Below, one piece after another: positions 1 through 7,304 of a DNA stretch of 37,849 nt. The stretch is from positions 987-38,835 of the forward strand of contig DIUF01000022.1 in NCBI GenBank assembly GCA_002422285.1. Reading direction: 5' to 3'. The notes beneath the pieces were generated by a model. The model saw nothing but the letters and a program-made list of their open reading frames with translations, had not been told where the DNA came from and did no database searches. Every line of letters starts with the position of its first letter. Positions within the stretch are counted from its first letter, which is position 1. Made by a program: the position numbers and the translations under genes. The DNA comes from Flavobacteriales bacterium UBA6165. GTDB taxonomy: Bacteria; Bacteroidota; Bacteroidia; Flavobacteriales_D; Crocinitomicaceae.

Positions 1-1049
1 ATCCAAGAAACAGGTCGGTCATAAGCGCCCGAAAAAAAGAACGAAACGAGCCAAATCAGCGTGTAACCCGGCAATGCGAAACGCAATATTTCAACAGGAA
101 ATACTTTGTCGTTTTCTTTGAAAAAATTGCTCAGAACAAACAACAAAATGAGTGAAGCCGCAAAATCCAGCAAGCCCAAAGCCGATTTCGAAACCAAACG
201 ACGTGCAATGGCCAATCCCGCTCTAAAATAAACCGCAGAATTAATCAAGAACGAGAACAGTTTGGCGTTGTTCTGAGAAAAATGCTTGTTTGCGAAAATT
301 ATCATGGCGCGGTAGAAGACAAACACATAATTAACGCTGCTTTTTTTGGTGCTCTCGCCTTTGTAGTGGATAATCCGAGTGTCAGGGAAATAATAGTTCT
401 TATAACCTGCTTGCACAATTCGATAGGACAAATCGATGTCTTCACCGTACATAAAGAATGCTTCATCGAGCAATCCAATTTCATCCAAAACACTTTTACG
501 CATCATCATGAAAGCACCACTCAAGATTTCAATCTCGTGGGTTTCAAATTCGCTGAGATAGCCCAAGTGGTATTTGCCAAAGGTGCGCGATTTTGGAAAC
601 AATGAGGCTAAACCAAAAATTTTATAAAATGCCACGGCGGGCGTTGGCAATCCGCGTTTCGATTCAGGCAAAAATTTTCCGCGACCATCCAACATGCGAA
701 CGCCCAATCCTCCGGCTTCAGGATGCGCATTCATGAAATCAATCGTGAGCCGAAAAGTCATTTCCTCTACCACTGTATCTGGGTTCAAGAGCAAGACGTA
801 CTCCCCCTGCGCCATTTTCATACCTTGGTTATTCGCCTTAGAAAAACCGAGGTTTTCTTTATTAAAAATGTACGGAATTTCAGGAAATTTATCGCGCATC
901 ATGTCGTCCGAACCATCAACGGAATTGTTGTCGATTACGATAATTTCAACGCGGGCATGTTCGGCTGCTTTGAGGCAAGAGTTCAAACATTGCTCTAAAA
1001 AATAGGCAACGTTATAATTGACAATGATGACGGATAACTCTGGCTTCAC
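1..1049 (-). CDS. Glycosyltransferase family 2, rhamnosyltransferase-like (3' end cut by window)
   Basis: I translated the minus strand from a GTG at 1049 and found an open frame to the left edge, about 349 residues, with no stop. The N-terminus has the GT-A beginning of family 2 (ELSVIIVNYNV), followed by VIDNNSVDGSDD, NLGFSKANNQG and the nucleotide-sugar/metal site LLLNPDTVVEE. The acceptor-side motif FMYGEDIDLSYR lies near residue 200. This order is typical of WbbL/RfbF-type transferases that add sugars to surface polysaccharides. After about residue 270 the protein becomes hydrophobic, with at least two likely membrane segments, so it is longer than a plain GT2 enzyme and anchored in the inner membrane. 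The GTG overlaps the TGA of the upstream lipoprotein gene by 4 bases (GTGA), implying translational coupling. The sugar donor and acceptor cannot be read from sequence. Confidence 0.88.
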   Translation of the reverse strand, partial: MKPELSVIIVNYNVAYFLEQCLNSCLKAAEHARVEIIVIDNNSVDGSDDMMRDKFPEIPYIFNKENLGFSKANNQGMKMAQGEYVLLLNPDTVVEEMTFRLTIDFMNAHPEAGGLGVRMLDGRGKFLPESKRGLPTPAVAFYKIFGLASLFPKSRTFGKYHLGYLSEFETHEIEILSGAFMMMRKSVLDEIGLLDEAFFMYGEDIDLSYRIVQAGYKNYYFPDTRIIHYKGESTKKSSVNYVFVFYRAMIIFANKHFSQNNAKLFSFLINSAVYFRAGLAIARRLVSKSALGLLDFAASLILLFVLSNFFKENDKVFPVEILRFALPGYTLIWLVSFFFSGAYDRPVSW

Positions 1050-1564
1050 TTTCTGATTTTGGCGCGGACTTTATAATTTTGGTCGATGCGAACTTGAATG
1101 TCCTGAAAAACAACTTGATCTGTAATGGTTCGCACGCGAAGACTGAAATTTTCTTTAGAAATATAGTCTTTCAAATTTTCCTCGTCAATATCACAGAAAA
1201 ACGATTTCAAAGAGGTTTCAGGAATGTTTTGTTTGTATGCAACTCGTTTTTCATCAAGACCAGGTGCTTTAATGAAAATTTCAATTTCATTCAAAAAATC
1301 AAAATCGGCACTTGATGGATTGACAATTGAAATTTTCAATTCGCTCATTTGAATGCTGCTGATTCTTTTTGTGCTGGTGCCTTCCGACTCGAAAGTGGCT
1401 TCGGCATTGGTCTCAATTTCTGGTGAATTGACATTGAAAGGTAAATTGATGCCAAACTGCGATGGAATGACTACATCAATCGAATGATCCACATTAAAAG
1501 TTCCCAATCTGCCACAACTAGACAAAAGAACTATCGAAAGCGAAAAATAGAATAATCTCTTCAT
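1046..1564 (-). CDS. Small putative lipoprotein, unknown function
   Basis: This encodes about 172 residues beginning with a lipoprotein signal peptide: MKRLFYFSLSIVLLSSC places the lipidated cysteine at residue 17. I chose the ATG at 1564 over an in-frame TTG at 1570 because the signal peptide starts cleanly there. The mature part is soluble, rich in beta-type sequence and charged residues, with no motif I recognise. It could be an immunoglobulin-like or LEA-like fold, but that is a guess. It starts 2 bases after the ridA stop and its stop overlaps the glycosyltransferase start, so the three genes probably form one transcript. The product is expected to be anchored to a membrane facing the periplasm. 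Confidence 0.8.
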   Translation of the reverse strand: MKRLFYFSLSIVLLSSCGRLGTFNVDHSIDVVIPSQFGINLPFNVNSPEIETNAEATFESEGTSTKRISSIQMSELKISIVNPSSADFDFLNEIEIFIKAPGLDEKRVAYKQNIPETSLKSFFCDIDEENLKDYISKENFSLRVRTITDQVVFQDIQVRIDQNYKVRAKIRK

Positions 1565-1566
1565 TA

Positions 1567-1950
1567 TCAATTATTTTCTATGGCAATACACGAAATTTCA
1601 ATAGGCACTCCCATAGGCAAATCGGCTACTTGAACCGTTTCGCGTGCAGGAAAATCGCCCGTGAAATACTGTGCATAAACGTTGTTGATTTGTGAAAATT
1701 GCCCCATGTCTTTGATGAAGATGCTCATTTTCACCACATGTTTCATCTGCATTCCAGCTTCTTCAACCAAAGCTTGGATGTTTTGCATCACGCGGTGTGT
1801 GGCGTTTTCAATGCTATCCAAAACCAAATCGCCCGTTTGTGGATTGAGCGGAATTTGTCCACTGACATATAAGGTACCGTTTGCCTTTACCGCTTGGCTA
1901 TAGGGACCAATGGGTTTAGGTGCACCGGGAATACTGAAAATTTCTCGCAT
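1567..1950 (-). CDS. ridA: RidA family enamine/imine deaminase
   Basis: This encodes 127 residues, the usual length of the YjgF/YER057c/UK114 family. RidA hydrolyses reactive 2-aminoacrylate and related enamine/imine intermediates released by PLP enzymes, and works as a cytosolic trimer. Visible family motifs are PKPIGPYSQAV near the N-terminus, SGQIPLNPQTGDLV, VKMSIFIKDMGQFSQIN, and PARETVQVADLPMG with the conserved active-site arginine, ending in EISCIAI. The frame extends to a TTG at 1971, but the ATG at 1950 gives the normal family start (MREIFSIPGAPKPIGP). A -7 promoter element at 1969-1976 overlaps the upstream extension and also argues against it. It is first gene of a short operon with the lipoprotein and glycosyltransferase. 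Confidence 0.95.
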   Translation of the reverse strand: MREIFSIPGAPKPIGPYSQAVKANGTLYVSGQIPLNPQTGDLVLDSIENATHRVMQNIQALVEEAGMQMKHVVKMSIFIKDMGQFSQINNVYAQYFTGDFPARETVQVADLPMGVPIEISCIAIENN

Positions 1951-1968
1951 TTTTCTAGGAATAGGCTG

Positions 1969-1976
1969 CAAAAATA
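1969..1976 (-). promoter_or_regulatory. -7 promoter element for ridA operon
   Basis: The minus strand reads TATTTTTG, an exact match to the Bacteroidota -7 consensus TAnnTTTG, ending 18 bases before the ridA ATG. No TTG is found at the expected -33 spacing, so the call rests on the -7 element alone. It lies back to back with the pabA/trpG promoter. Confidence 0.45.
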
Positions 1977-2016
1977 AGGAATTATGATAGAATTACCCGC
2001 ACGGCGTAAGTTTTCC

Positions 2017-2024
2017 TAATTTTG
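2017..2024 (+). promoter_or_regulatory. -7 promoter element for pabA/trpG
   Basis: TAATTTTG matches the Bacteroidota consensus TAnnTTTG exactly and lies 19 bases before the ATG at 2044. There is no clear -33 TTG. With the ridA element, the 93 bases between the two genes form a divergent promoter region. Confidence 0.42.
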
Positions 2025-2043
2025 CGCTTCATCCAAATGCACC

Positions 2044-2607
2044 ATGGCCGTATTGCTAATAGACAATTTCGATTCCTTTACCTACAATTTGTACGATTAC
2101 ATCTGCGATTTGGGCTATGAAGTGAAAGTGGTTCGCAACGACGAATTCGACCCCAATGATTTTGGGAAGTACTCGCACATTGTGCTCTCGCCCGGACCAG
2201 GTTTACCAAAAGATGCCGGCTGCATGATGGACTTAATCGACAAAGCCTTGGGGCAGGTGCCTATTTTAGGCGTTTGTTTGGGCATGCAAGCCTTGGGTTT
2301 ACATTTTGGTGAGCGCTTATACAACTTAGAGCATGTACGTCACGGGATTCAGATGGTGTGCCATCAAATACAAGCAAACGTGCTGTTTCAAAACGTTCCT
2401 GAAACTTTTGAAGTGGGTTTGTATCACTCTTGGGCCTTGGACATTTCGGGTGATGTACTAAAAATCACTGCACGTTCTCACGAAGGTATTGTGATGGCGG
2501 TTGAATCTGTGGAAAACAAGTGCTTCGGAGTTCAGTTTCATCCAGAGTCTATTATGACGCCGTGGGGGAAGGAGATTTTGAGAAGTTTTTTGGAGTTTGA
2601 AAATTGA
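2044..2607 (+). CDS. pabA: Aminodeoxychorismate/anthranilate synthase glutamine amidotransferase component
   Basis: This 187-residue class I glutamine amidotransferase has the length of PabA/TrpG. It hydrolyses glutamine and passes ammonia to a chorismate-converting partner (PabB for 4-aminobenzoate and folate, or TrpE for tryptophan). Visible motifs are the start LLIDNFDSFTYNL, the oxyanion-region LSPGPGLP, the nucleophile loop GVCLGMQA (Cys near residue 79), and the catalytic His/Glu in FGVQFHPESIMTPWG. The usual RYHSL motif is seen as LYHSWAL. No pabB or trpE lies in the window, so PabA and TrpG cannot be separated, and one protein may serve both pathways. It is monocistronic and divergent from ridA. 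Confidence 0.93.
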   Translation: MAVLLIDNFDSFTYNLYDYICDLGYEVKVVRNDEFDPNDFGKYSHIVLSPGPGLPKDAGCMMDLIDKALGQVPILGVCLGMQALGLHFGERLYNLEHVRHGIQMVCHQIQANVLFQNVPETFEVGLYHSWALDISGDVLKITARSHEGIVMAVESVENKCFGVQFHPESIMTPWGKEILRSFLEFEN

Positions 2608-2612
2608 AATCC

Positions 2613-2726
2613 TCAAAACTCCATAAGCGCTTTACGACCCAAAAACCGATAGAAAAACCAGCACTCGCGCAAGTGATTCAAAAATGAGCGCAGTCGGCTC
2701 CATTGGTAAGTAAGAATAGTTTTCAT
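2613..2726 (-). CDS. Possible small protein, 37 residues
   Basis: From the ATG at 2726 the minus strand encodes 37 residues starting MKTILTYQWSRLRSF. It is strongly basic (six Arg and two Lys) and rich in Trp, Phe and Leu, so it could form an amphipathic or membrane-associated helix. Its ATG follows a purine-rich stretch (GGAGAAAAA) and lies 22 bases after a near-consensus promoter (2749-2779), which is more upstream signal than a chance ORF would have. The frame continues upstream to a non-ATG start at 2816, but that part covers the promoter. I recognise no family. It may be a real small gene or noise; its end is 5 bases from the pabA/trpG stop, tail to tail. Confidence 0.35.
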   Translation of the reverse strand: MKTILTYQWSRLRSFLNHLRECWFFYRFLGRKALMEF

Positions 2727-2748
2727 TTTTTCTCCGTGTAATCCGCTG

Positions 2749-2779
2749 CAAAGTTGCGGCAAGGAAAATTGCTGTGCAA
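2749..2779 (-). promoter_or_regulatory. Near-consensus promoter upstream of the 37-residue ORF
   Basis: On the minus strand a TTG (2777-2779) is followed by 20 bases and then CAACTTTG (2749-2756), one mismatch from TAnnTTTG. Both parts and the spacing fit the Bacteroidota sigma factor consensus. It points toward the small ORF at 2613-2726 and has no other gene to serve within reach. Confidence 0.4.
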
Positions 2780-2843
2780 CAGGAAAAACCCTGTTTTTTT
2801 TACCAGCAATTATCAAATGATAGATAAACGGTAGTGAATACTT

Positions 2844-3050
2844 TCTTTGCTTATGTTACTTATTTGCCTTTTGTGGTTCGATTGACTTGTTTTTACCACC
2901 TAAGTAACATAAGAAACATAAGCGTTGATGCAGATTTTATTTCCTTATGTTCCTCGTGTGCCTTTTCCCGTGAGTCGGGACAAGTTGTGGTTCGATTGAC
3001 TTATTTTTACCACCTAAGTAACATAAGAAACATAAGCGCTAATGCAAATT
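2844..3050. repeat. Two-copy palindromic intergenic repeat
   Basis: Two direct copies of a 54-base unit lie at 2871-2924 and 2985-3038, differing at one base, with similar but weaker matches on both sides. The unit contains CCACCTAAGTAACATAAG. In copy 1 the upstream CTTATGTTACTTA (2850-2862) is the exact reverse complement of TAAGTAACATAAG (2901-2913), giving a 13-base-pair stem. Copy 2 keeps only part of the upstream arm (CTTATGTT at 2944) and has an extra CCCGTGAGTCGGGACAAG-type insert. The plus-strand frame across this region is repeat-derived and not a credible protein. It resembles a REP/MITE-like non-coding element. No transposase is nearby. Confidence 0.75.
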
Positions 3051-3112
3051 TCAGGAACAGCAGTACTTAAGTTTTGATATCGCATTCCAAGCGTTTTGAT
3101 GGCTTATCTAAA

Positions 3113-3144
3113 CAAAAAAAGTCTGCCTTTTTACGGACAGACTT
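3113..3144 (-). terminator. Rho-independent terminator of the flotillin operon
   Basis: Read on the minus strand, AAGTCTG at 3144-3138 pairs with CAGACTT at 3125-3119 around a short loop, with extra C/G pairs inside, and a run of T follows at once (the A run 3114-3120 on the plus strand). It lies 24 bases past the flotillin stop. Confidence 0.8.
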
Positions 3145-3167
3145 CATAACAACTAACATGTTGCGTT

Positions 3168-4787
3168 TTATTCTACCACTTCTGCTTCAGGTGTTCCCTC
3201 ATCGCTTTTTGGTGGATTGTTTTTCTTGTTTTGTTTAGGCTGATTTGAGGACGTTTTATAATCCTTGTTGTCAGCTGCTGGTTGATTCGCCAAATAGGTC
3301 GGCAAATTCAAGCCCGCCATATTGAACAAATCATTCAAAGGTGGCACAGACTTCATCAATCCTGCTACAAAGTTGGCTGTTGACGTGTTGCCATTATCGC
3401 CATTGTTTCCACCATCCCAAACAGTAACTTTATCAATTTTGATATTTTTCACCGCTTCCACTTGAGTTCTCACCAATTCTGGTAATTTCTCGATAAGCAA
3501 CAACTGGAAGGCTTTGTTTGGATCGCCCGCAGCAGCAGCAACCACTTGGCGGTAACCTTCTGCTTGTTTGGTCAAAATCTCATACAAACCACGTGCCTCG
3601 GCATCCATTTTAGCAAAAATCGCATCGGCTTCACCTTTGGCTTGTTCTCTCGTTTTTTCGGCTTCGGCTTGTGCATCAATAATGGCGCGTTGCTTGGCGA
3701 TTTCAGCGGGTACAACAATGTTTGCATTTTGTGTAGCACGCTCTCTTTCAGCACGTTGTCTTTCCGCTTCTTGCTCTGCTTTATAGGCTTCCTCCAAGGC
3801 TTTCGCTTGTTGTACTTTTTCTGCAGCAATGGCAATTCTCAAAGCCTCCGCTTCACGCTCACGACGCTTGGCTTCTGAATCGGCCACTTGAATTTTCGCT
3901 AAGTTTTCACCTTGCACAGCAATCGCATTGGCTTCAGAAATCTTCACACGACTATCTCTATCTGCCTCAGCTTTACCAATTTGCTCATCTCTCACTGCAC
4001 CAGCAATGCTCACTTCTCTATCTTTTTCAGTGTTTGCAATTTGAACGTCGCGATCACGATTGGTTTCTGCTATTTGAACATCTTTTTCTCTGTCAGCAAT
4101 AGCCTTACCTGTTGCCCCCATTTTTTCTTGTTCAGCAACACTAACAATCGCCTCGTTGATGGCTTTTGCAGCGGCTTCTTTACCCAAAGCCTCGATGTAG
4201 CCCGATTCGTCTTTGATATCCGTAACGTTTACGTTGATCAATTTCAAACCGATTTTTTTCAATTCCGTATCCACGTTTTTAGAGATGTTGTCCAAGAATT
4301 TATCGCGGTCGGAGTTGATTTCCTCAATAGTCATGGTAGCAATCACCAAACGCAACTGACCAAACAAGATATCTTTCGACAATTCTTGGATCTGGTCTGG
4401 CTTCAAGCCCAACAAACGCTCGGCAGCAGAACCCATGGTATCTTGGTCAGTAGAAATGGCAATCGTAAATCGACAAGGCACATCCACACGGATATTTTGG
4501 CGAGAAAGTGCATTGGTCAAATTCGCTTCAATGGAAATGGGTTTCAAATCCAAATAGGCATAATCTTGAATAACCGGCCAGATAAATGCGCCACCACCGT
4601 GCACACATCGGGCAGAAGTACCACCAGTACGGCCATAAACCACCAAAATCTTATCCGAAGGACAACGTTTGTAGCGCGATGCTAAAACTAAAAACACGGA
4701 TACTATTACCGCAACTATTACTATAATGAGTGTCCCAGGATTGGCGAACGACTCAAGTTGCATTAAAAAGTGAGAAGATAAATTCAT
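3168..4787 (-). CDS. Flotillin family SPFH-domain membrane scaffold protein
   Basis: This encodes 539 residues, close to bacterial flotillin (FloT/YuaG) length. It has one N-terminal membrane segment (about residues 17-38, LIIVIVAVIVSVFLVLA), then the SPFH/PHB domain (about 40-220) containing GRTGGTSARCVHGGGAFIWP and VNVTDIKDESGYIEALG. A long Ala/Glu/Lys/Arg-rich coiled coil follows (about 220-430), with heptad-like QIAxTEKDRE repeats and AEAEKTREQAKGEADAI. The tail is Asn/Gly- and Lys/Pro-rich with acidic C-terminus. Flotillins form oligomeric scaffolds at membrane microdomains. The NfeD-like gene 22 bases upstream is the classic partner. Several long plus-strand frames inside this gene are shadows of its biased coiled-coil codons. 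Confidence 0.95.
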   Translation of the reverse strand: MNLSSHFLMQLESFANPGTLIIVIVAVIVSVFLVLASRYKRCPSDKILVVYGRTGGTSARCVHGGGAFIWPVIQDYAYLDLKPISIEANLTNALSRQNIRVDVPCRFTIAISTDQDTMGSAAERLLGLKPDQIQELSKDILFGQLRLVIATMTIEEINSDRDKFLDNISKNVDTELKKIGLKLINVNVTDIKDESGYIEALGKEAAAKAINEAIVSVAEQEKMGATGKAIADREKDVQIAETNRDRDVQIANTEKDREVSIAGAVRDEQIGKAEADRDSRVKISEANAIAVQGENLAKIQVADSEAKRREREAEALRIAIAAEKVQQAKALEEAYKAEQEAERQRAERERATQNANIVVPAEIAKQRAIIDAQAEAEKTREQAKGEADAIFAKMDAEARGLYEILTKQAEGYRQVVAAAAGDPNKAFQLLLIEKLPELVRTQVEAVKNIKIDKVTVWDGGNNGDNGNTSTANFVAGLMKSVPPLNDLFNMAGLNLPTYLANQPAADNKDYKTSSNQPKQNKKNNPPKSDEGTPEAEVVE

Positions 4788-4809
4788 ATTGAAATTGTAT
4801 TTATTGATT

Positions 4810-5376
4810 TTAAAGTCTAGTTACTAAACATAGATTTTCACTGAGCGTATCAACCACGCGAATGGCTGAACCAGAAGGCAAAGCATCGCCATCGGTAACG
4901 GCGTCAAATTCCTTTTGTGACCCGCCTATGGAAATCTGAATTTTCCCATAGCCAGAACGATTTGCAGGAATGGTGAGGTAAACAGAACCCGTTTTGTTGA
5001 TAGAGTCGGTGATTTTCACGGTGTTGTCTTCTTGAAACTTCATCAATTGACGCATGATAAAAAGAAAGAGCAGCAAAAAGAATACACCAGTTAAAACAGC
5101 CACGAAAATCAGCCAACCGCTCTTGCTTATCATTCCGGAAAATGAAATTCCACCCCAACCGAAGCCCAACAAAAAGTTAATCAAGTTACGAAATGAAAGT
5201 AGCTGAAAAGGACCATCAGCATCGATATCGCTATCAAAATCGGCATCCACACCATCAGCAGCATCGCCACCCATTAGCGTCAGTACCAATTGAATTACGA
5301 AAATCAAAGACGCTGGCAAAGCCACATACCAAAACATTTTTATGGTTGGATCGGCGCCAGATAAAAATTCAAACAT
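4810..5376 (-). CDS. NfeD-like membrane protein, flotillin partner
   Basis: This encodes 188 residues. The N-terminus carries a hydrophobic segment (about 14-36), followed by an acidic stretch (DGVDADFDSDIDADGP), then two more hydrophobic segments (about 62-83 and 87-109), and a C-terminal soluble domain of about 75 residues (NKTGSVYLTIPANRSGYGKI to VVDTLSENLCLVTRL) that fits the small beta-barrel OB-fold of NfeD proteins. It lacks the N-terminal ClpP-like protease of long NfeD forms, so it is a short NfeD type. Short NfeD proteins are regularly encoded next to flotillin, as here, and are thought to act with it in membrane organisation. It sits between a small helical protein and flotillin in one transcript. 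Confidence 0.82.
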   Translation of the reverse strand: MFEFLSGADPTIKMFWYVALPASLIFVIQLVLTLMGGDAADGVDADFDSDIDADGPFQLLSFRNLINFLLGFGWGGISFSGMISKSGWLIFVAVLTGVFFLLLFLFIMRQLMKFQEDNTVKITDSINKTGSVYLTIPANRSGYGKIQISIGGSQKEFDAVTDGDALPSGSAIRVVDTLSENLCLVTRL

Positions 5377-5391
5377 AAGCTTAGGATTAAA

Positions 5392-5652
5392 TTAAACATG
5401 TAAATTCATAACATCTTGAAAGAGATTGTAGCCTCGTTCTTCCATTTCCGCGCTAAAACCAGGTAAGTCTTTTTTGTTCTGAGCAGCATACAGTCTTCCC
5501 AACATTTCCTCGTGAAACTCAACTATTTTATTAACCAAAGCATCACTTTGCTCTGTCAATGCACTGTTTTCCAATTGAATTGAGAAAGCCTCTTCCACCA
5601 ATTCGTTGACCATTTGGTTCAACTTTTTTTTCGCTATTCTTCTACTTGCCAT
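5392..5652 (-). CDS. Small helical protein of unknown function
   Basis: This encodes 86 residues beginning MASRRIAKKKLNQMVNELVEE. It has a basic N-terminus and appears all-helical, with an acidic middle and no signal peptide or membrane segment. I do not recognise a named domain, although short basic-start helical proteins of this kind are common in Bacteroidota. It ends 15 bases before the NfeD-like start, so it is likely co-transcribed with NfeD and flotillin, and it is the first gene of that operon. A TAAATTCG at 5671-5678 (minus strand), one mismatch from TAnnTTTG, could be its -7 element. Confidence 0.72.
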   Translation of the reverse strand: MASRRIAKKKLNQMVNELVEEAFSIQLENSALTEQSDALVNKIVEFHEEMLGRLYAAQNKKDLPGFSAEMEERGYNLFQDVMNLHV

Positions 5653-5801
5653 TGTTTTTAATTTAAGACTTCGAATTTACATTTTTTTTGCTCATTCTAC
5701 AGGAGAAAAAAGGAAATTTTAAAGAATTATTCAGGTGTCAAGTGAAATCGTTTTCAATCGTGTCTTTTTTTTGTCACCTTTGTTCACCAAAAAGACCAAT
5801 T

Positions 5802-7139
5802 ATGAAGGGAAATAATAAAGTAATACGCGGATGGATTTTTTACGACTGGGCAAACAGCGTTTACAATTTGGTTATTTCATCAGCCATTTTCCCGATTTTT
5901 TATTCCAACATAACCAAGGCTCATTATTTGGAGCACAATCCAGATTTGAATTGGACGGAAGGTATGCCCGTTTTGGTAGATTTCTTTTCCTTAAAAATTG
6001 ACGCCGACACACTCATCGCTTATGTTTTCTCGGCCTCATTCCTGACGATTAGTTTGCTCTCCCCCATTCTATCGGGTGTTGCCGATTATTCAGGTTCCAA
6101 AAAACGCTTCATGCAATTCTTCTGTTATCTCGGAGCATTGGCTTGTATTTCCTTGTATTGGTTCGACCCAAACAACATGGAATTGGGGATGTTATCCATA
6201 TTCTTCGCCAGCATAGGTTTCTGGAGCAGTTTTGTGTTTTATAACGCTTATTTGCCTGAAATTGCTGAACCCGACGATCACGATAGAATTTCAGCACGCG
6301 GCTATTCAATGGGATATTTTGGCAGTATGATTTTGTTGATTATCTGCCTCGCTATGATTATGGGCATTGATAAATCTTACACCAAATATTCTTTCATTCT
6401 TGTCGGTATTTGGTGGATGGGTTTTGCACAAATCACTTTCCGTGTGCTGCCGAGCTCAAAAAGCAAAGGTGTTGTGGATAGAAAAATTCTCTTCAAAGGC
6501 TTTGGCGAATTGAAATTGGTTTTCAAGGAATTTTCGAAAACCGTTCGATTAAAAAAATATCTGCGTTCGTTTTTCTTTTTCAATACAGGCGTACAAACGG
6601 TGATGCTAATGGCCGTATATTTCGCCAAAAAAGCCATTGTTTGGCCCACAGATTCAGCCGATTCAGGATTGATCATCGCCATTTTGTTGATTCAACTTTT
6701 GGGTGCTGCGGGAGCATATTTGATGTCCTTTGTGTCCACAAAAATTGGGAATCTTAAAACCCTGCGCATCGTGGTGGTTGGCTGGATTTTGATTTGCGTG
6801 TATGCTTATTTCATCATACTGCCCTACCAATTCTACATTTTGGCTTGCTGTGTAGGTGTGGTAATGGGCGGCGTTCAAGCCATGGCGCGCTCTACTTATT
6901 CCAAATTCCTGCCAGAAACTCAAGACACCGCTTCCTATTTCTCCTTTTACGACGTAACTGAAAAACTGGGCATTGTCCTCGGTACGCTTTTCTACGGTTT
7001 GATGTATCAATTGACCGGAAATATCCGCATGTCGGTGGTGTCTATTGCAGCATTTTTTGTGATTGGGTTTGTGTTTTTGCTCCTTGTGCCGAGAGTGGAA
7101 ACGGGCGAAGTTAAAGGAGGATATGTGGATAATGAGTAG
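5802..7139 (+). CDS. MFS transporter, UMF1 (Atg22-like) family
   Basis: This encodes 445 residues with about 11-12 hydrophobic segments. The start MKGNNKVIRGWIFYDWANSVYNLVISSAIFP is the hallmark of the UMF1 family: the FYDWANS motif before the first membrane helix. A loop with GVADYSGSKKR after helix 2 and GGVQAMARSTYSKFLPE near residue 365 also fit. Family members are inner-membrane permeases of uncertain substrate, related to the yeast vacuolar effluxer Atg22. The frame is open back to 5688, but that extension is unlike the family, so the ATG at 5802 is the start. CACCTTTG at 5775-5782, one mismatch from the -7 consensus, may be the promoter. No neighbour suggests a substrate. Confidence 0.9.
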   Translation: MKGNNKVIRGWIFYDWANSVYNLVISSAIFPIFYSNITKAHYLEHNPDLNWTEGMPVLVDFFSLKIDADTLIAYVFSASFLTISLLSPILSGVADYSGSKKRFMQFFCYLGALACISLYWFDPNNMELGMLSIFFASIGFWSSFVFYNAYLPEIAEPDDHDRISARGYSMGYFGSMILLIICLAMIMGIDKSYTKYSFILVGIWWMGFAQITFRVLPSSKSKGVVDRKILFKGFGELKLVFKEFSKTVRLKKYLRSFFFFNTGVQTVMLMAVYFAKKAIVWPTDSADSGLIIAILLIQLLGAAGAYLMSFVSTKIGNLKTLRIVVVGWILICVYAYFIILPYQFYILACCVGVVMGGVQAMARSTYSKFLPETQDTASYFSFYDVTEKLGIVLGTLFYGLMYQLTGNIRMSVVSIAAFFVIGFVFLLLVPRVETGEVKGGYVDNE

Positions 7140-7145
7140 GCTGCT

Positions 7146-7204
7146 GGCTATTAGCCTATCGAGTGCGCGAGGTACGAGCGTGTATCGAGATAGGCGGTTA
7201 GCGG
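7146..7204. repeat. Imperfect inverted repeat just after the MFS gene
   Basis: GGCTATTAGCCTATC (7146-7160) is nearly the reverse complement of GATAGGCGGTTAGCGG (7189-7204), around a GC-rich loop of 28 bases that itself has CGCGA/CGAGCG-type internal pairing. The block is visibly richer in G+C than the flanks and starts 6 bases past the MFS stop. No T tract follows, so it is not a standard terminator; it looks like an intergenic repeat element. Confidence 0.4.
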
Positions 7205-7304
7205 TTGATTCACCATGGCGGAGTAGTTCGCTGTGTTTCAGTATCAAAATTTAACTTAAAAGTGAATTGACTTGAATTTTATTTTTAAGAATCAATACCC
7301 AACG

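Noticed and set aside
2871..3038. Possible CRISPR array
   Set aside because: Only two copies of 54 bases, palindromic, with related sequence in the interval; no regular spacers and no cas genes.
2834..3070. A 78-codon plus-strand frame with internally repeated protein sequence
   Set aside because: The repeated RLTxFYHLSNIRNIS is a translation of the two intergenic repeat copies; no start context or family supports a gene.
3546..4685. Long plus-strand open frames opposite the flotillin gene
   Set aside because: They are shadows caused by the biased codons of the flotillin coiled coil; the minus-strand SPFH protein is unmistakable.
6663..7247. 194-codon minus-strand frame across the end of the MFS gene
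   Set aside because: It lies opposite a clear UMF1 transporter and has no recognisable protein features or signal.
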